A stretch of DNA of 64,000 bases from Terramyces sp. JEL0728 (lineage: Eukaryota; Chytridiomycota; Chytridiomycetes; Rhizophydiales; Terramycetaceae). The notes beneath the pieces are model-generated. The model saw nothing but the letters and a program-made list of their open reading frames with translations, had not been told where the DNA came from and did not search any database. The translations under genes and the position numbers were made by a program. Where the stretch lies: positions 78,433-142,432 of the forward strand of contig JADIIU010000023.1 in the NCBI GenBank assembly GCA_027603945.1. The letters are read 5' to 3'. This document shows, in pieces, positions 55,453 to 64,000 of the stretch (the first letter of the stretch is position 1; the number at the start of each line of letters is the position of its first letter).

Positions 55453-56295
55453 TTAACGACCTACCATTAGCACAACTAACCTTTCATGTCATTTTCCCAT
55501 AATCCCAAGTTATCGCGCAATAACTGCATGATGAATGTGGAATCCTTGTAATTTTCTTCACTTAAAGTGTCAAGTTCAGCAATCGCATCATCGAAAGCCT
55601 GCTTGGATAAGGCACAAGCTTGTTCCGGAGAGTCAAGGATTTCATAGTAGAAAACAGAGAAATTAAGGGCTAGTCCCAAGCGAATAGTATGAGTTGGTGC
55701 TAAATCAGTAGCTGCAATTTCGGTTGCTTGCTTGTAAGCTTCTAGTGCTTTGTTTGCTGCTGGCTGTCTCTTTTCTTCTACGCAGAATTCAGCAGTGTAT
55801 CTGTAATAATCACCTTGCCTGGAATTAGCACGAGTTACATTTTCAAATAAAATACTTTGGCTTCCCCATCTTGCGCTTTTGGGATTAATACAGCTTCCAA
55901 CAGCGCAAGGATTTCATTACAAATATCGGTCAATTCGACTTCAATCTTTGAGCGATATTCCTTAATCTTGTTTGTGTGTTCAGGGTTGGTTGGTTCCTCC
56001 TTTTGCTGAATTGCAGACAAGATTCTCCATGAGGTTCTTCTTCCAGTGATGACATTCTTGTAGGCTACAGACAACAGATTGCGCTCTTCAATTGATAAAT
56101 CTTGTTCAAACTGGGTTAATTCGTCATTACGTTAGATACAGTCTGATTAATCGAAACTTACTTTCATGAATTTCACCATTTCTTGGTTAATTGATTCTTA
56201 CCTTCGTATCGTTCTGCTTGTTCTGAAAGCTTGGCCATGTACACTTGGTCATCTCTGCTGCCTACCATTAGTCTCTCTGTACTGAATTTGTCCAT
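55453..56295 (-). CDS. 14-3-3 protein, copy 2
   Basis: Exons on minus: 56295..56202, 56181..56162, 56142..56131, 56110..55839, 55818..55481, 55460..55453; introns 20, 19, 20, 20, 20 nt; 247 aa. The first four intron positions match copy 1, including a 12-nt third exon (TVSN against EVAK in copy 1). Conserved: [73 protein letters not shown]. The final intron is optional: without it the protein stops at 55476 after DMKG, with it after DMKGR from an 8-nt exon. It lacks the acidic tail of copy 1. Confidence 0.94.
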
Positions 56296-56312
56296 CTTTT
56301 GCTTGTAAAAAG

Positions 56313-56892
56313 TCAAGTAGTACAGATGAGAGTCAAGGTCAATGAAGCCTGGGGGGTCAGAGTCCCATGAAATTTCTTTGGAAGATTACAGTCGTAAGGA
56401 TATTGGTTGATTATTTGAGGGGGAAACACTGAAATATTCCTACCATAGGTCTGTTTGTGATTACGAAATAGATTGCTTACCCTCATTGGTAACGCGGGGG
56501 GTTTCGACTTTTGCAATTAAATTACATCTCGATTAATGGTAGGCATTGAAAAGAACCAGCGCGAGTATGCTGAATCCAGCTTTTGATTCATATTTTTCTG
56601 TTGATTGGAGTTGGGGCGTTTTGAGCCAACGGCCAACCGCAATATTAATCTGAATGGATGCTCTAATCTTGCATAAGATAAATGCTCCACTTTACTCGGA
56701 CTGGCAGCCTGCCAGAGCGACACGAATCTAGTAAACATTATTTTCAAATATCGGGATATTTCTTGCAGGGATTGGTGTACTGCTTCATATCGCGACTTGA
56801 ATCGTAACGGTGCTGATATTTTCAAAGTTAGTATTCTATTTCACACTTAATTTTGAACTTGATAGCATCGTGAGATAAAGATCATTTAGCAT
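56313..56892 (-). CDS. Hypothetical protein, 175 aa, spliced
   Basis: Tentative. Exons on minus 56892..56847, 56812..56526, 56507..56313 with introns of 34 and 18 nt give one open frame. A further 30-nt in-frame intron is possible near 56450. Basic and helical (RFKSRYEAVHQSLQEISRYL, HPFRLILRLAVGSKRPNSNQ), then VFPPQIINQYPYDCNLPKKF. No family recognised. The first exon overlaps a 24-bp tandem duplication (56863..56910). It ends 18 bp before the 14-3-3 copy 2 start on the same strand. Confidence 0.35.
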
Positions 56893-56910
56893 CGTGAGAT
56901 AAAGATTATT
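56863..56910. repeat. 24-bp tandem duplication
   Basis: Two adjacent copies of a 24-bp unit (TAGCATCGTGAGATAAAGAT plus four bases) differing at one site. It lies at the start of the tentative 56313..56892 gene, upstream of the septin gene. Confidence 0.85.
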
Positions 56911-57081
56911 TTAGCGCCGCTCCAAAGCTCTGGCTGCCGAAACCAAATAGGCAGCTCAAATAGTGCCAACCAATGAAATTATACACAAGAACCTGTCAAA
57001 CTTTATTTGAGGGCTTTGTTGAAAACGATCGCGCCACAACGGTCTTCCGCTTCAAAACTCCTTCACTTTTTCAACTTTAAA

Positions 57082-58312
57082 ATGGCAACAGTTGGTATCT
57101 CTCATTTACCAAACCAAAGGCACAGAATAGTATCCCGCAAAGGAGCCGCTTTCACCTTGATGGTCGTTGGTAATTTTATTTTTATTCAGGTTCCTCTGGT
57201 CTTGGAAAATCCACCTTTATCAACACCTTGTTTTCAACTTTACTAAAGGATTACAAGCAGCAACCGAAACGAGTTCATGATCAAATTGAAAGAACGGTTT
57301 CCATTGACGTAGTCAGAGCTGGTATTTATTTTTTTACAAGATATCGAAGAAAAGGGCTTCAATGTTCGTCTGACTGTCATCGATACTCCTGGATTTGGAG
57401 ACTATATGAATAACCAAGATTGCTGGGTCCCAATTGTTGAATTTTTGGATGAACAGCATTTGACATACATGAAGGCAGAACAGAGTCACAAGAGATTGGA
57501 AGCCGATGATTTGAGAGTACACGCTTGTTTATATTTCATTCAGCCATCCGGACACACGTAAATATTTTTAATGTAGATTGACTTCGCTGGATATTGAAGT
57601 TATGAAGCAGCTTGGGACCAGAGTAAATCTGATTCCTGTTATTGCAAAGGGAGACACTTTAACAAGAGATGACATGAGAGCGTTCAAAAATAGAGTAATT
57701 GAAATTGACATAGGTTTTGGATTGTATCAATGCCCATGGAATCAACATGTACACTCCTCCATTAGACGATGAAGATGATGACGCTCAAGCTGTCATTGAA
57801 GCAATGCCATTTTCAATCATTTCTTCCGATGCTGATGTAACTGTCAACGGACAGAAAGTTAGAGGTAGAGAATATCTATGGGGGGTTGCTGAAGGTTTTT
57901 TATACTAATACGAGTTGAAAATGAACAACACTGTGATTTCAAAAAGCTCCGCAACTTGCTAATCAGAACAAACATGTACGATTTGATTTCATCTACCGAA
58001 GACAACCACTATGAAGAATATAGAATGCAAAGATTGACTGCTAGTGGGTTATCTGATGACGACCCAGTCAGAAACGCGCAAAAGAACATGTCTGCAAAGA
58101 TGAAGGAAGACGAGGAATCCCTTAGAAAACGATTTACCGAGCAAGTCCGTCTTGAAGAATCTAGATTCAGAAAATGGGAACAAAACGTAAGAAAGCACTA
58201 ATATTAGCTTATTGCTGAACGCGACAGACTTAATAAAGACCTTGAAGACCACCACAAAATGGTCAAGGATCTTGAAACTGAGGTTGACGATTTGCAAGCC
58301 GCCAATCGTTAA
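57082..58312 (+). CDS. Septin GTPase
   Basis: Filament-forming GTPase of cytokinesis and cortical scaffolds. Exons 57082..57169, 57190..57321, 57341..57557, 57577..57694, 57714..57894, 57915..58186, 58208..58312; introns 20, 19, 19, 19, 20, 21 nt; 370 aa. P-loop GSSGLGKST (30-38), switch DTPGFGD (88-94), AKGD (169-172), septin-unique GREYLWGVAEVENEQHCDF, and a C-terminal coiled coil (RDRLNKDLEDHHKMVKDLE). The intron after FKNR must be removed to obtain NRVLDCINAHGINMYTPP. A polybasic stretch (RHRIVSRK) precedes the P-loop. The stop overlaps AATAAA. Confidence 0.95.
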
Positions 58313-58480
58313 TAAAAATGACCTTTCCTATATGGATTTTGCTTCAATTGATTAGGGAAAGCTGCAGTATTTGCGCTTTCTGAGCCAACTGTACCTGCGT
58401 CACATCTGTTTGGCGACAAGGCAATTTCAGTAGAATATAAAGTAAAATCAGAGCGTCCAAGCAATACCAGCTGAAATTTA

Positions 58481-59125
58481 TTATTTTCCTCCAGTCTGTT
58501 GTAATTTAGCCTCGATAGTATCTCCATCATCCATGTCCAACTACAATTAAAACAAATTACAGATGCTGGAGTTGCATGATCTTCTATTCTTTCACCATCC
58601 AAAAAGAAACGATAGGTACCAGGAGGTTTGCCTTGTCGTTCACAAAAAGTATTCATGAGCTTTCCTAATGGTGTAATTCGCTTGATTCTGAAAAACACTT
58701 CAGAATCATGTGACGATACTTTGATATTGATATGTGTATCACCTCCTTCTTCGCCTTGTGGTTGGGCTGGAGTTGAATTTTCTGCTGATCCCTATATTAG
58801 CGATAAATACAGGCTCGGGTTTAACTTCGGCACCTCCCTGTTGTTCAATACTTGCATCAATAATATCGCCGTCTTCCATTTCCAAATCTTCTGGAGTATC
58901 GTCCTTGTGAATTCTCTTTCCGTCTGTATTAGGAATATGTACCATAATTGAAACGAACTGATTCCGGCGCTTTCCCTTGTCTTTCGCAGAAGGAATTCAT
59001 TAATTTACCAAGCGGTGTATGTTTCTTTATGCGGAACAATACTTCATTATCCTAGTTTATATTTCAATTACTGCTGAACTGACTTTAATGTTGATGTGCT
59101 CTACTTTCTTGTCTTCCTCTGCCAT
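58481..59125 (-). CDS. Tandem (two-domain) SUMO protein
   Basis: Two head-to-tail SUMO folds in one 188-aa protein. Exons on minus: 59125..59072, 59051..58943, 58923..58811, 58791..58561, 58540..58481; introns 20, 19, 19, 20 nt. Domain 1 (about 8-85): INIKVSSADNEVLFRIKKHT, PLGKLMNSFCERQGKAPESV, LEMEDGDIIDASIEQQGG. A ~25-residue linker (AEVKPEPGSAENSTPAQPQG) leads to domain 2 (112-187): INIKVSSHDSEVFFRIKRIT, LDMDDGDTIEAKLQQTGG, then one Lys. Each domain ends in Gly-Gly, at 84-85 and 186-187, so SUMO proteases could release two modifiers or a linked dimer. The stop overlaps AATAAA. Confidence 0.88.
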
Positions 59126-59169
59126 TGTGATTTGAGATTGGAATAATTTTTTACCAACATAAATATTTA

Positions 59170-60703
59170 ATGAGAATCAGAATCCATCCAGCAATCAAGC
59201 GCTGGAATTCAGACTACAAATCAATTCACTTGAATAATTTGCAATCCGTAGAGAAATATCCAGCTTTCAATTCCCAGCCGTTGGAATTCAGCCAAGCATT
59301 GAAAAAGCCAGCAGGCCCAGTATCAATTTGTGGAAGAGTAAAGAGCAAACGCATCCAAGGAAAGAATCTTGCATTCGTTGATATAGTGAGGGACCAGCAA
59401 GTATTGCAGGTGGTTTTGAAACGAGAGCAAATGGAGTCTTTTGATAGTGTGCACATTGGAATTGGTATTAATTCACTTATGCAAGGGGATATCTATGAAT
59501 TTGAAGGAACGGTTCATGATACTCGTAAAGGGCAAACCAGTCTGTATGCTACTAATTTGAAATTACTGGCTCCGTGTCTTTATCGAATTCCAGAAGAACT
59601 AAAAGACGATGTAACTATTAATTTATACTAGAATACAAAGCACCGTCTGCCTTGGTTGAATTTACTCGTCAATGCAGATTCCGTCCATAATCTTCAAACG
59701 AGATTCAAAGTAATTAATTACATCAGGACATTTTTAAATGAAAAGAAATTCACAGAGATCGAAACACCGGTATTATCAGCACAGTCTGGAGGAGCAAACG
59801 CGAAACCATTCAAAACTCATCTTGACACATTTGAAATGGATTTGGAGCTGAGAATAGCACCGGAATTGTATCTAAAGCAGCTGATTGTCGGAGGATTTGA
59901 CAAGGTGTATGAAATTGGCAAGCAGTTTAGAAACGAAGGTACATGTTTGTTTACTCGGGAATTGATGCAACTCATAATCCAGAATTTACTACTTGCGAGC
60001 TGTATCAAACATATACTACTGTGGAAAATATGATGGAGATGACGCAGGTACTGTTTAGGGATGTATTTCGAAATATCAATCAAACGCAGTCAACTTTTAT
60101 TGCTGTGGATGGCGAGGAACACAAGATTGATTTCAGTAAAGATTTCAAAAGGATAGATATTGTGCCTGCGCTTGAAACTATATTAGGAAAACTGCCGCCC
60201 CTGGAGAATGGTGCTCTAATTTAATGATAGAATCGATACCACAGCTATTGAATATTTGTGACCAGCACAAGATATCTGTTCCGGATCCGCAAACTTTACC
60301 ACGGATTTTGGATAAACTAGTGTCTGAATTGATTGAACCAAAGTGTATAGAGCCTACGTTCTTGATTGGCCATCCACAAGCACTCTCTCCCCTGTCAAAA
60401 TGCAAAGGTGGTGTCGCAGATAGATTTGAATTATTTATAGGCAGAAAAGAGTATGTTAACTGTTATTCGGAATTGAATGATCCTAAAGAACAGCTAAAAA
60501 GATTTCAGGATCAACAAGAGGATAGAAACAAAGGAGATGGCGAAGCGCAACAGCTGGACACTAATTTCTGCAAGGCTTTGGAGTATGGTCTACCTCCAAC
60601 AGTTGGATGGGGGCTTGGCATTGATAGATTAGTCATGCTAGTTGTTGGGACAAGACGTATCCGCGATGTTATTGCATTTCCAATCGTCAAACCAGAGAAA
60701 TAA
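59170..60703 (+). CDS. Lysyl-tRNA synthetase, class II
   Basis: Charges tRNA-Lys. Exons 59170..59610, 59632..59938, 59959..60210, 60231..60703; introns 21, 20, 20 nt; 490 aa. OB-fold anticodon domain ([20 protein letters not shown]), motif 1 region [19 protein letters not shown], motif 2 [20 protein letters not shown], motif 3 [20 protein letters not shown], and [20 protein letters not shown]. The second intron ends in GG rather than AG but is needed to restore the motif 2 block exactly. The short basic start ([12 protein letters not shown]) could be a mitochondrial presequence (inference). The start is 44 bp from the divergent SUMO start. The stop overlaps AATAAA. Confidence 0.93.
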
Positions 60704-61314
60704 AGATATTGTGATTTATCCGTCCCAGCGCTGGTTCTTATTATCCTTTGGCTAATCTACCGTCGCTGCAAGTTGTAATGAGGAGTTTTGCGATTGGTGT
60801 TACTTGTATGTACGCGTTTGCACTCCAGTGTGAATTCCCAATTGTTACAATCGCAAAGCCAATTGACAGAAACACAATATCTCAAGTCCATTGATATACT
60901 TTGGATATACTTTGGATAGACTTTCGGTTGTTCTTGCAACTAATCTCAATGGCTGGAATCCATTTGACACGAATAAACTTTAATGGGACACCTTTATATC
61001 GGTAACTTTTTAGTCTGGTGAATTAATATAATCTGGTGAACAGCCAGAAGCGTGTAATAATAAATCGGGACGATCTGAAGCTGCTGGTGACGCTTGGTTT
61101 TGTATTTCTAGATTAATTGAAATGTCGGATTGAGTCTGTCTTTTGGTTCAAGATATCATCTGCGAGCAATTCGAACTTTAAGATTTATATTACTAGCATC
61201 GATATTCCTGCGACATATTTCGTAGGATCAATCTGCAGTTTTAAATTACCTGTCTTGGGATATCACGTGAGATTGTCCAATTTGGTGGAATTTTGCTTGT
61301 TGAAATCTTGCAAA
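60704..61314. other. Intergenic stretch upstream of SAC1
   Basis: 611 bp. It contains a short plus ORF from ATG 60778 (MRSFAIGVTCMYAFALQCEF, 38 codons, signal-peptide-like) of doubtful reality, an 11-bp imperfect triplication at 60891..60922 (TTGGATATACT type), and an open frame running into SAC1 without coding character. No RNA gene seen. Confidence 0.35.
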
Positions 61315-63231
61315 ATGTCTTGCTATAATTCCCTACATCTCTTTAAATCTCAATATACATATACATTTGAACCAACAACAGCTGATGCTTTACTCCAGCG
61401 AGAATCACTAGTGATTAGAAGAAACGATGGAATTGTATCTTTAAATGGTATTCTCCTTCTGACCAAGCTCCCCCTTCTTCCACTCTAGGACAAGAAGAAC
61501 GAGTGCAATGCCACGGTATACTGGGAATCATTCATTTGAACGGAGGTGTTTTATTTTAATTCAGGAAACCACTTGATTATCATCTCTGGCAAGGAAAAGA
61601 TTGGAAACTATGAACAGCATGAAATATTCAAAGTGAAAGGAATAGAATTACTGCCAATTAACAGGAATTACAATGTCACTGAGCATCAGAAACAGGATGA
61701 TTTAAAGTATTTGGATATGGTTAATCAATTGATGGAGATGGGATACTATTTCTCGTACACTAAAGATATCACAAGAAGCGTACAGTCAGGATTGTATGTA
61801 AACAAGAATGCACCTCTCTGGCAGCAGGCGGACGACAGATTTTACTGGAACAAGTATCTGCAATCACAATTGATTGAACTAACCGAGCGCGAGCCTGACC
61901 AAAATGTAATTTCAAAGTAATTCAGTTGTCCAGATTTATTTTGCCTGTAATTTGCGGTTTCTGCTTTATCGCTGAAAGGAATTTTGGATATATTTTAATA
62001 TCTAGAAGGAACAAGTACCGTTCTGGAGCCAGGTACCATTGCAGAGGAATAGACGAACAAGCCAATGTTGCAAATTTTGTGGAAACTGAACAGATAGTGC
62101 TTTCCAAAACCGGGATAAGATCCTACGTTCAAACTCGTGGTTCTATTCCATTGTTTTGGAGACAAGAAGTAGGGCTGAAATACAAACCAAAGCTTGTGGT
62201 GGAGACAAGATCGGAAACAGTATTTGCTTTTAATTTAGGAAAACTTGTTCAAACAGCATTTTAACAAACTATTTCAGCTCTATGGCCCTCAAATCGCAAT
62301 AAATCTCATAAACAAGGATGGATATGAAAAACCATTGGGAGATGAGTTTGAAAGGCAAGCATTTTTGATGAATGACGAGCGATTAAAGTATGTTCACTTT
62401 GATTTCCATCACGAATGTAGAAAAATGCAATGGCACAATATTTCAAAACTAATTCAATCTATAGAACAAGATTTAATCACTCAATCTTACTGCAAAGTCA
62501 TTGGAGATAAAGTTTCCCGACAGCTATCTACCACGAGAACCAATTGCGTCGATTGCTTGGATAGAACCAATGTAGTCCAGAGCATACTTGCAAAACGAGT
62601 TCTAGAAATACAGTTGCGTGAAGAAGGGATATTATCAGAGGTAGACGGTTTAGAAGCTTTGGAGTTTTACAAACTATTCCAAAATGGTATCCTATTTTTC
62701 ATTTAGTGTGGTCAGACAATGCTGATGCCGTCAGTAACCAATATTCTGGCACAGGGGCTTTGAAGACTGATTTCACCAGGACGGGCAAACGCACCCCATT
62801 AGGTTTGTTTTATTAATCCAAAGGCGCTTTACAGGATTTAGGAATCTCTATAACGAGATATGTAAAGAATCATTACCAGGATGGATTCAGACAAGATGGG
62901 TTTGATTTGATACTTGGAACTTACTCTATAGAACAAACGTCACCTTTCATAAAGCGGCCCCAGGATATTATCTACACGATATTATTTGGATTCTTGGTTA
63001 CAATGATCACCATAATATTCACATTGCTATCACAGAGTAATTTCCACTAATGTAGCTTTCTATCAATTTCTAGTTCGATTTATTCTTGCTCTTGGAGCGA
63101 CATTTATGTATAGTAGGCTGCTACACGAACACCAACATGACCTGGTTTCTCTACCGCAGCTAGTGAAACCAAAAGTCAAGAGAGAGTATGCAGCGGTGGA
63201 TCAATGGCAAAATACCCTAAAGCAGCTCTAA
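61315..63231 (+). CDS. SAC1: Sac1 phosphoinositide phosphatase
   Basis: ER/Golgi enzyme that dephosphorylates mainly PI4P. Exons 61315..61447, 61489..61545, 61565..61905, 61926..62219, 62239..62686, 62707..62802, 62824..63036, 63056..63231; introns 41, 19, 20, 19, 20, 21, 19 nt; 585 aa, the family length. Visible: [59 protein letters not shown], catalytic CX5R in [12 protein letters not shown] (Cys378, Arg384), [14 protein letters not shown], then two C-terminal membrane segments ([18 protein letters not shown] and [15 protein letters not shown]) as in yeast Sac1. Confidence 0.95.
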
Positions 63232-63268
63232 GGTTTTCTGAATAAAAAATTAAAATTTTTTTGATCTA

Positions 63269-63548
63269 ATGTCCTTTGTTCCTGTAAATCCAAAGCCATT
63301 CTTGACCGAACTAACTGGCAAGCCAGTTCTAGTCAAACTCAAATGGGGCATGGAATACAAAGGGACTCTAGTCTCCATCGATTCCTACATGAATATGCAG
63401 GTACCTTTGACTAATGTAGTTGAACCACACTGAAGAGTACGTTGACGGAGCACCAACAGGAGTGTTGGGAGAAGTATTGATCAGGTGCAACAATATACTT
63501 TATGTGAGACAAATTGAAGAGGAGCAACAGGATCAAGAAATGGAATAA
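63269..63548 (+). CDS. Small nuclear ribonucleoprotein SmF
   Basis: Core Sm-ring protein of spliceosomal snRNPs. Exons 63269..63400 and 63420..63548 with a 19-nt intron exactly after YMNMQ; 86 aa. It matches SmF along its length: [70 protein letters not shown]. SmF rather than LSm6 is favoured by NPKPFL and the LIRCNN ending. The stop overlaps AATAAA. It starts 38 bp after the SAC1 stop. Confidence 0.94.
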
Positions 63549-63612
63549 ACATTTATTTTGTAGAGGATATTTTACCTGAGACATTGCAGGGTTAGATTTA
63601 TTATAGAGAAAA

Positions 63613-63699
63613 AGTTGCACTGGTAAGCGAAATATCTGAGAAGTTGCACTGGTAAGCGAAATATCTGAGAAGTTGCACGCTTAAGCGAAAATATCTTCC
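63613..63699. repeat. Three 29-bp tandem units at a gene end
   Basis: Units at 63613..63641 and 63642..63670 are identical or nearly so; 63671..63699 is a diverged third unit that contains the last codons and stop of the minus-strand gene ending at 63681. The outer units appear to be copies of that gene end. Confidence 0.85.
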
Positions 63700-64000
63700 A
63701 GTTCATCGTCAGATGGCACATCTTGTGATTCAGATGGCATATCTTGAGGATCTTTTGATTCAGATGGAATTTGAACTGTAGATACAAGCAGTTTTGTGTT
63801 TGAAGGATGTGGTGCTTTTGGTAGAGGTGGAATTGTAGGGGCACATGGTGGACGAGGGCCAACTCCTTCCCATTCCCCTAGAGTTTGGGCTGGTATAGAT
63901 GATATGATTGTGACTTTGGAGAGTAACGAGGGGTGAGGTGTTTTTGGGGGAGGAGGAACGAATTCTTTCTTTACCATCGAGGGATGCGGAACACTAGGGG
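63681..64000 (-). CDS. Proline-rich protein, C-terminal part (5' end beyond the window)
   Basis: The minus frame is open from the window edge to the stop at 63681..63683. It encodes a Pro-rich region with repeated PHPS blocks (FVPPPPKTPHPSLLSKV, IPPLPKAPHPSNTKLL) and an acidic end (QDVPSDDELEDIFA). An ATG at 63977 could start it, but the frame continues upstream in the same style, so it is probably partial. Family not identified. The stop lies in a 29-bp tandem repeat. Confidence 0.55.
   Translation of the reverse strand, partial: PSVPHPSMVKKEFVPPPPKTPHPSLLSKVTIISSIPAQTLGEWEGVGPRPPCAPTIPPLPKAPHPSNTKLLVSTVQIPSESKDPQDMPSESQDVPSDDELEDIFA

Noticed and set aside
1..64000. Alternative genetic code or programmed frameshifts to explain frequent in-frame stops
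   Set aside because: Nearly every interruption is explained by an 18-26 nt GT-AG intron, and the standard code then gives intact conserved proteins.

Overview
The window is nuclear DNA from a eukaryote with a compact, AT-rich genome. I place 44 protein genes, about one per 1.5 kb; 42 are complete and one runs off each end. I saw no tRNA, rRNA, transposon or CRISPR array. The gene set suggests a fungus or close holomycotan relative: GH18 chitinases, a Vsb1-type SulP transporter with a cyclic-nucleotide-binding-like tail, PhoA-like acid phosphatases, metacaspases, a septin, NuA4 Eaf1 and Mediator Med4. A CEP164-like basal-body protein suggests a flagellated (zoosporic) lineage such as chytrids, Rozella or aphelids. 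That placement is inference. The standard genetic code fits every reconstructed gene.

The most striking property is the introns. I placed about 87 by restoring conserved protein sequence. All but two (46 and 41 nt) are 18-26 nt long, mostly 19-21. They run GTA...TAAT/TAAC/TGAT, then a few bases, then AG, so the presumed branch point almost touches the 3' splice site. Simple ORF calling therefore truncates or misreads most genes here, and the exon joins given are hand reconstructions. Gene ends are also compressed: in 19 of 43 genes the stop codon lies inside an AATAAA hexamer, and some divergent start codons are 12-44 bp apart.

Layout. 1-5.1 kb: aldose 1-epimerase, CEP164-like protein, a small unknown, a RUN-domain protein. 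5.2-9.8 kb: tandem SLC26/SulP transporters with gene-conversion tracts. 10.3-13.3 kb: Bfr2/AATF and an AGC kinase. 13.4-20.1 kb: four intronless UDP-glycosyltransferases. 20.1-29.2 kb: MED4, two GH18 proteins (the second lacking catalytic residues), a bacterial-looking MHS transporter, a secreted DUF1254/DUF1214 protein and membrane proteins. 29.3-37.9 kb: Beclin/Atg6, V-ATPase subunit C, a MORN protein, a 7TM protein and UBA1. 38.5-44.8 kb: three acid phosphatases and two metacaspases (the second lacking both catalytic residues). 44.9-53.3 kb: Vsb1-like transporter, a DXD glycosyltransferase, an unknown, Eaf1. 54-64 kb: two 14-3-3 genes with a 12-nt microexon, a septin, a two-domain SUMO gene, lysyl-tRNA synthetase, Sac1, SmF and a partial proline-rich protein.

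Housekeeping genes (ubiquitin and SUMO conjugation, autophagy, V-ATPase, splicing, chromatin, phosphoinositides) are mixed with tandem families of secreted or membrane proteins (UGT, GH18, acid phosphatase, SulP). Such families would suit an organism that takes up or modifies material at its surface, but that role is inferred.
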